Below, piece after piece: positions 4,884 through 7,979 of a stretch of 7,979 nt of DNA; the first letter of the stretch is position 1; the number at the start of each line of letters is the position of its first letter. Made by a program: the position numbers and the translations under genes. Where the stretch lies: NCBI GenBank assembly GCA_017629415.1, contig JAGBXG010000209.1, forward strand, positions 1 through 7,979, read 5' to 3'. The DNA is from Pseudomonadota bacterium (GTDB taxonomy: Bacteria > Myxococcota > Bradymonadia > UBA4248). Below the pieces are notes generated by a model, which ran no database searches, was not told where the DNA came from, and worked only from the letters and a program-made list of their open reading frames with translations.

Positions 4884-6215
4884 ATGGCACCACAGTTAAA
4901 AGCAGCTATCCCCAAAGGTACTCGCGATTTTCTTCCCGCACAAATGCGTCAAAGACATCGCGTTATGGAAACCATCCGGCGAGTCTACGAACGCCACGGC
5001 TTTGCACCCATCGAAACCCCAGCTATCGAAAACCTCGAAACGCTCATGGGTAAATACGGCGAAGAAGGCGATCAGCTCCTGTTCAAAATTCTCATGCGCG
5101 GTGCAAAAGCTGCCTCCGGACAATGTGACTTAGGACTCCGATATGACTTGACCGTCCCCTTGTCACGTTTTGTTGCCATGCACCAAAATGAAATCGGACG
5201 CATTTTCAAAAGATATCAAATCCAACCCGTCTATCGTGCCGACCGCCCAGGACACGGACGATTCCGCGAATTCTATCAGTGCGATATCGATATGATCGGC
5301 GCTCTCGCACCTTTGCCCGAAATCGCATTGCTCCATGCCGTCAGCGATGTTTTCGCCGAACTTAAATTTGACGGCGTATGCATCCATCTCAATGATCGAC
5401 GTATTCTCCGCGCCCTTATCGATGTCTGCGGTATTGCTGTAGAACAGGAAACAACCGCTATCACCGCCATCGATAAACTCGATAAAATCGGCAACGACGG
5501 CGTGCGCAAAGAACTTATCGATCGTGGCATCGCCGAAGACAGCGCCGGAAAATTGCTCACCTTGATCCATGCAAAAGACACTAACGTCGAAACACTCAAT
5601 GCCATGGAAACGCTGTTTGAAGGACGCGAGGAAGCCCTTAAAGCCGTGGCTGAACTCCGCATTATTACGGATGCCGCCGCGCATTTCGGCACAGCTACGC
5701 AAATTCGCGTCAGCCCGGAACTTGCTCGCGGTCTCAACTATTACACAGGCGCCATCTTTGAAATCCAAGCCGAAGGCCTGAGCTCAAGCATCGCCGGCGG
5801 CGGCCGCTATGATAAGCTCATTGGCATGTTCTCAGGCCGCGATATTCCAGCCGTCGGAATCAGCCTCGGATTCGAACGCATCTGCGTCATCATGCAAGAA
5901 CGCGGCATGTTCGAAGATATCCGCAATGATGTCGATGTCGTCGTCGCACCCGCCGTTGCCGAAGCCCTTCATGCCGCCACCAGCTTCAGCAGTATCGTGC
6001 GCGGACTCGGCTTGTCCTGCGAACTCTATCCAGGATTTGATAAACTCAAGAAACAATTCAACTATGCCAATGACAGACATGCACGATATGTCGCCGTCTT
6101 CGGTACAGATGAACTTGCCGCCGGCACCGTCACACTCAGAGACATGGAAAGCGGTACACAAACAACAGCACCCGTTGAAAACCTTAAATTTGTCGACGGA
6201 AAACTCGTGCTTTAA
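4884..6215 (+). CDS. hisS: Histidyl-tRNA synthetase
   Basis: Cytoplasmic class-II synthetase that charges tRNA-His with histidine using ATP. The protein has 443 residues, within the usual range. It starts AIPKGTRDFLPAQ. Motif 1 is near APIETPAIE (41-49), and motif 2 is YRADRPGHGRFREFYQCDID (117-136) with its Arg. The histidine-A box is LARGLNYYTGAIFE (280-293), histidine-B is SIAGGGRYDKLI (302-313), and motif 3 is AVGISLGFERI (323-333). The C-terminal anticodon domain spans about 350-437 with VRGLGLSCELYPGFDKLKKQ. The wording FREFYQCDID and HLNDRRIL resembles eukaryotic-like HisRS also seen in some bacteria such as Bacteroidetes, more than the E. coli type. No Shine-Dalgarno site precedes the ATG. 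TAAAAT at 4866-4871 could be a -10 box giving a very short leader. Two bulged-G repeats follow the stop. Confidence 0.96.
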   Translation: MAPQLKAAIPKGTRDFLPAQMRQRHRVMETIRRVYERHGFAPIETPAIENLETLMGKYGEEGDQLLFKILMRGAKAASGQCDLGLRYDLTVPLSRFVAMHQNEIGRIFKRYQIQPVYRADRPGHGRFREFYQCDIDMIGALAPLPEIALLHAVSDVFAELKFDGVCIHLNDRRILRALIDVCGIAVEQETTAITAIDKLDKIGNDGVRKELIDRGIAEDSAGKLLTLIHAKDTNVETLNAMETLFEGREEALKAVAELRIITDAAAHFGTATQIRVSPELARGLNYYTGAIFEIQAEGLSSSIAGGGRYDKLIGMFSGRDIPAVGISLGFERICVIMQERGMFEDIRNDVDVVVAPAVAEALHAATSFSSIVRGLGLSCELYPGFDKLKKQFNYANDRHARYVAVFGTDELAAGTVTLRDMESGTQTTAPVENLKFVDGKLVL

Positions 6216-6230
6216 TCTAAAACCCCATCT

Positions 6231-6264
6231 GCCGTGCGTATTGGGCTTAGCCCAATAGCGCGGC
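6231..6264 (+). repeat. Bulged-G triloop hairpin repeat, copy 4
   Basis: GCCGTGC (6231-6237), a bulged G (6238), TATTGGGC, loop TTA, GCCCAATA and GCGCGGC (6258-6264) form two stems of seven (one G-T wobble) and eight pairs. It is the longest member of the family and begins 15 bases after the hisS stop. No T run follows, so it is not a standard terminator, though it could slow transcription or protect the hisS mRNA 3' end. Confidence 0.65.
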
Positions 6265-6267
6265 ATA

Positions 6268-6289
6268 GCGTGCGTATGAAATAGCACGC
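6268..6289 (+). repeat. Bulged-G triloop hairpin repeat, copy 5
   Basis: GCGTGC (6268-6273), bulged G (6274), TAT, loop GAA, ATA, GCACGC (6284-6289). The outer stem has six pairs and the inner three. It follows copy 4 by three bases in the same orientation, paralleling the tandem pair at 67-139. Confidence 0.6.
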
Positions 6290-6320
6290 CCCAAAATGGC
6301 AGTATATTTTAGCTAAGCTC

Positions 6321-6342
6321 GCAAAAATATTGGATATTTTGC
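6321..6342 (+). repeat. AT-rich hairpin upstream of the foldase gene
   Basis: GC-AAAA(A)-TAT, loop TGG, ATA-TTTT-GC, with one bulged A. It overlaps TTGGAT (6330-6335), which lies 17 bases before TATAGT (6353-6358), a weak possible promoter pair for the downstream gene. CCTTT/AAAGG (6365-6378) is a second small hairpin. The rest of 6290-6415 shows only the ribosome-binding site GGAG at 6405-6408. Confidence 0.3.
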
Positions 6343-6415
6343 CGTTTCGCCTTATAGTATATTGCCTTTTTTTAAAGGTGTTCTGATACGATTTTTATAA
6401 CTTTGGAGAAGCCGC

Positions 6416-7921
6416 ATGCTTCAGGACTTGCGAGCTCAGAAAAATAACTGGCTCATCGTTTTACTGTTCGGAATTATTATTATCGTCTTTATCTTCATGT
6501 TCGGCATGCCCGGCGCGGATTCCGTAGCATCAAGAGCACAGGATGACGTGGCTTCTGTCGGAAGTCATGATATCGGCTATGATTTGATGCGAAGCATGAT
6601 TTATAAGAATTACGACGACAACGTCTTCAGTTCTATGCAGTATCCCGCTGTGGCACGGCAAGTGACCGAAGGCATTGCAGTCATTTATTTGCTCGCCGAT
6701 GAAGCTCGCGCGGCCGGACTCCGCGTCAGTGATGAAGAATTGCAAGATTATTTGACCAATTGGGAATCCGGAAACCCGGATATCCTCAGATTGGGATTCC
6801 TCCATCAAAATAAATTCTCACAACGCAGTTATAATGATGCCCTCGCGCGTCTCTCGATTTCTGCGAAAGATTATGAAAACTATAAACGCGAAGAATTGCT
6901 GGCAGTGCGCTACATGACACTGATGGCTTCTTCCATTACTGTTTCTGATGAATCGCTTTGGGCCGATTATGCCATTGCCAATGCTACGGCTACACTCGAA
7001 GTCGTACGCCTGACAAATGCCCAGGTCGGTGCCACGTTCAAACCTATTACACCTGCTGAAATTTCGGCTTTTGAAACTTCCAATGCCGCCGATATTCAGA
7101 AATATTATGATGAACATCTCGGAGATTACACGACCCCTCCAAAGATGAAATTGCATCAAATCGTCATTCAAAAAGATTTCTCAAAACTCACAAACCCGGG
7201 TGCCAAAACGACGAAAACATTTCAGCCTGCCGAGCGTTTCGCCATTGCCCGTACGGAAATCTTTGACAAAAAATCTGATTTCGCCCAAGCCTATACAAAT
7301 TATGACGAATCAGAAGATAAATCACTGCAAGGTATGACCGGCCTGCTCGATGTCGGCATCATGGCAGAAGAACTCCAAACCGCACTCGCGGGTAAAAAAG
7401 TCGATGAAATCATTACGGCTGAACTTTCTGACCGCTTCATCATTGCCAAAGTCGTCGATCAAACCGAAAAAATCGTCAAACCTCTTGATGAAGTCAAAGC
7501 TTCTATCGCTCAGAAATTGCTCGAAGAACAGCGCATCAAGAATAAGACAGAGGAAGTCGCCACAAACTTAATCGCCCAGGCTCAGGCTGGAAAATCCCTG
7601 GCTGAATCCTTGAATGCGACTTTATATCTTAACGTCTTGGCTGAACAGCCCATGGCACCGGCCGCCCCTGCTGCTCCCGCCGATGGCACACAGCCTGATG
7701 CCGCCGCTCCCGCCGATGGCACACAGCCTGATGCCGCCGCTGTTGCTGCTGCACCTGTGATGATTCCCGTGCCTACCGATTTACCCATTGTCGCCGAATC
7801 CTCGCGAGTCAAAGTTGCAACCGTCAGCGATATTACGAGCAATACGGGATTCCTGATGGGGATCGGCGTGAACGACGATTTGGCTCGCGATGTCCGCAAC
7901 GCAGCTGCCGGCACCATGTGA
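6416..7921 (+). CDS. PpiD/SurA-type membrane-anchored peptidyl-prolyl isomerase, interrupted by UGA
   Basis: Periplasmic foldase or chaperone for proteins leaving the Sec translocon, held in the inner membrane by one N-terminal helix. GGAG lies seven bases before the ATG. Residues 1-31 (LQDLRAQKNNW then a hydrophobic run to FMFG) match the PpiD anchor. A SurA_N-like helical domain spans about 36-200, including VSDEELQDYLTNW. A degenerate parvulin/PPIC domain spans about 228-350: YYDEHLGDYTTPP, KMKLHQIVIQK, SDFAQAY, LLDVG and DRFIIAKVVDQ. GMTGLLDVG replaces the usual GGDLG, so isomerase activity is uncertain. A helical region, a Pro/Ala linker with two perfect 11-residue repeats (420-441) and a C-terminal domain follow. 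The frame meets UGA at 7919-7921 after AAAGTM, yet continues with TKAYTIGMDTVIVRVVSKQ to the window edge. The gene is therefore nonsense-interrupted, recoded, or carries a sequence error. Confidence 0.85.
   Translation: MLQDLRAQKNNWLIVLLFGIIIIVFIFMFGMPGADSVASRAQDDVASVGSHDIGYDLMRSMIYKNYDDNVFSSMQYPAVARQVTEGIAVIYLLADEARAAGLRVSDEELQDYLTNWESGNPDILRLGFLHQNKFSQRSYNDALARLSISAKDYENYKREELLAVRYMTLMASSITVSDESLWADYAIANATATLEVVRLTNAQVGATFKPITPAEISAFETSNAADIQKYYDEHLGDYTTPPKMKLHQIVIQKDFSKLTNPGAKTTKTFQPAERFAIARTEIFDKKSDFAQAYTNYDESEDKSLQGMTGLLDVGIMAEELQTALAGKKVDEIITAELSDRFIIAKVVDQTEKIVKPLDEVKASIAQKLLEEQRIKNKTEEVATNLIAQAQAGKSLAESLNATLYLNVLAEQPMAPAAPAAPADGTQPDAAAPADGTQPDAAAVAAAPVMIPVPTDLPIVAESSRVKVATVSDITSNTGFLMGIGVNDDLARDVRNAAAGTM
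7673..7738 (+). repeat. Perfect 33-bp tandem duplication within the foldase gene
   Basis: Bases 7673-7705 and 7706-7738 are identical and encode APADGTQPDAA twice in a Pro/Ala-rich linker between the PPIC region and the C-terminal domain. Perfect identity, including third codon positions, points to recent duplication or ongoing copy-number change. The unit is a multiple of three, so the frame is kept. Confidence 0.9.
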
Positions 7922-7979
7922 ACCAAAGCCTATACTATCGGTATGGACACCGTCATTGTCCGCGTCGTTTCTAAACAAG
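7922..7979 (+). other. In-frame continuation of the foldase gene past UGA, runs off the window
   Basis: The 19 codons after the UGA stay open and read TKAYTIGMDTVIVRVVSKQ. The pattern of a Gly-containing turn followed by a TVIVRVV beta strand is what the C-terminal part of PpiD-like proteins usually shows (a G-x-V linker then IVRV or VVKL). No ribosome-binding site or suitable start suggests a new gene. The true end of the gene lies beyond the window. Confidence 0.55.

Noticed and set aside
7919..7979. Selenocysteine at the foldase UGA
   Set aside because: No convincing bacterial SECIS hairpin follows, and a catalytic selenocysteine has no known role in this family.

Overview
The window looks like a stretch of chromosome from a Gram-negative bacterium of moderate GC content. 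It carries a membrane-anchored periplasmic PpiD/SurA-type foldase, a class-II phosphatidylserine synthase and a CarD/CdnL-type RNA polymerase regulator. That mix fits the former Deltaproteobacteria (Myxococcota, Bdellovibrionota and relatives), but the sequence alone cannot settle the phylum. All intact genes use UGG for Trp and none has an internal UGA, so I assume the standard bacterial code.

Layout. Positions 1-1328 hold no convincing intact gene. They contain GC-rich hairpin repeats (67-266), a decayed minus-strand reading frame (about 371-759), and a second cluster of palindromes and G-rich DNA (893-1054). A minus-strand two-gene operon follows, a short MazG-like pyrophosphohydrolase then pssA (2624 down to 1329), ending at a good intrinsic terminator (1231-1262). 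An 800-base, partly very AT-rich divergent region (2625-3422) separates it from the plus-strand genes. These are carD (3423-3953), rpsD (4189-4806), hisS (4884-6215) and a PpiD-type foldase (6416 onwards). carD and rpsD each have their own intrinsic terminator. carD and rpsD have structured 5' leaders, and rpsD lies outside any ribosomal-protein cluster.

The coding content is housekeeping: phospholipid synthesis, nucleotide-pool clean-up, rRNA-promoter control, ribosome assembly, tRNA charging and envelope protein folding. I do not see a defence system, CRISPR array, insertion sequence, tRNA or rRNA.

The most notable non-coding signal is a family of five short stem-loops at three places (67-139, 1031-1054, 6231-6289). 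All share a GC-(bulged G)-TAT...ATA-GC collar around an otherwise variable stem closed by a three-base loop. The stem sequences differ while pairing is kept, as expected for a REP-like or structured-RNA repeat. The other oddity is an in-frame UGA in the foldase gene, after which the same frame runs on with family-like sequence to the window edge.
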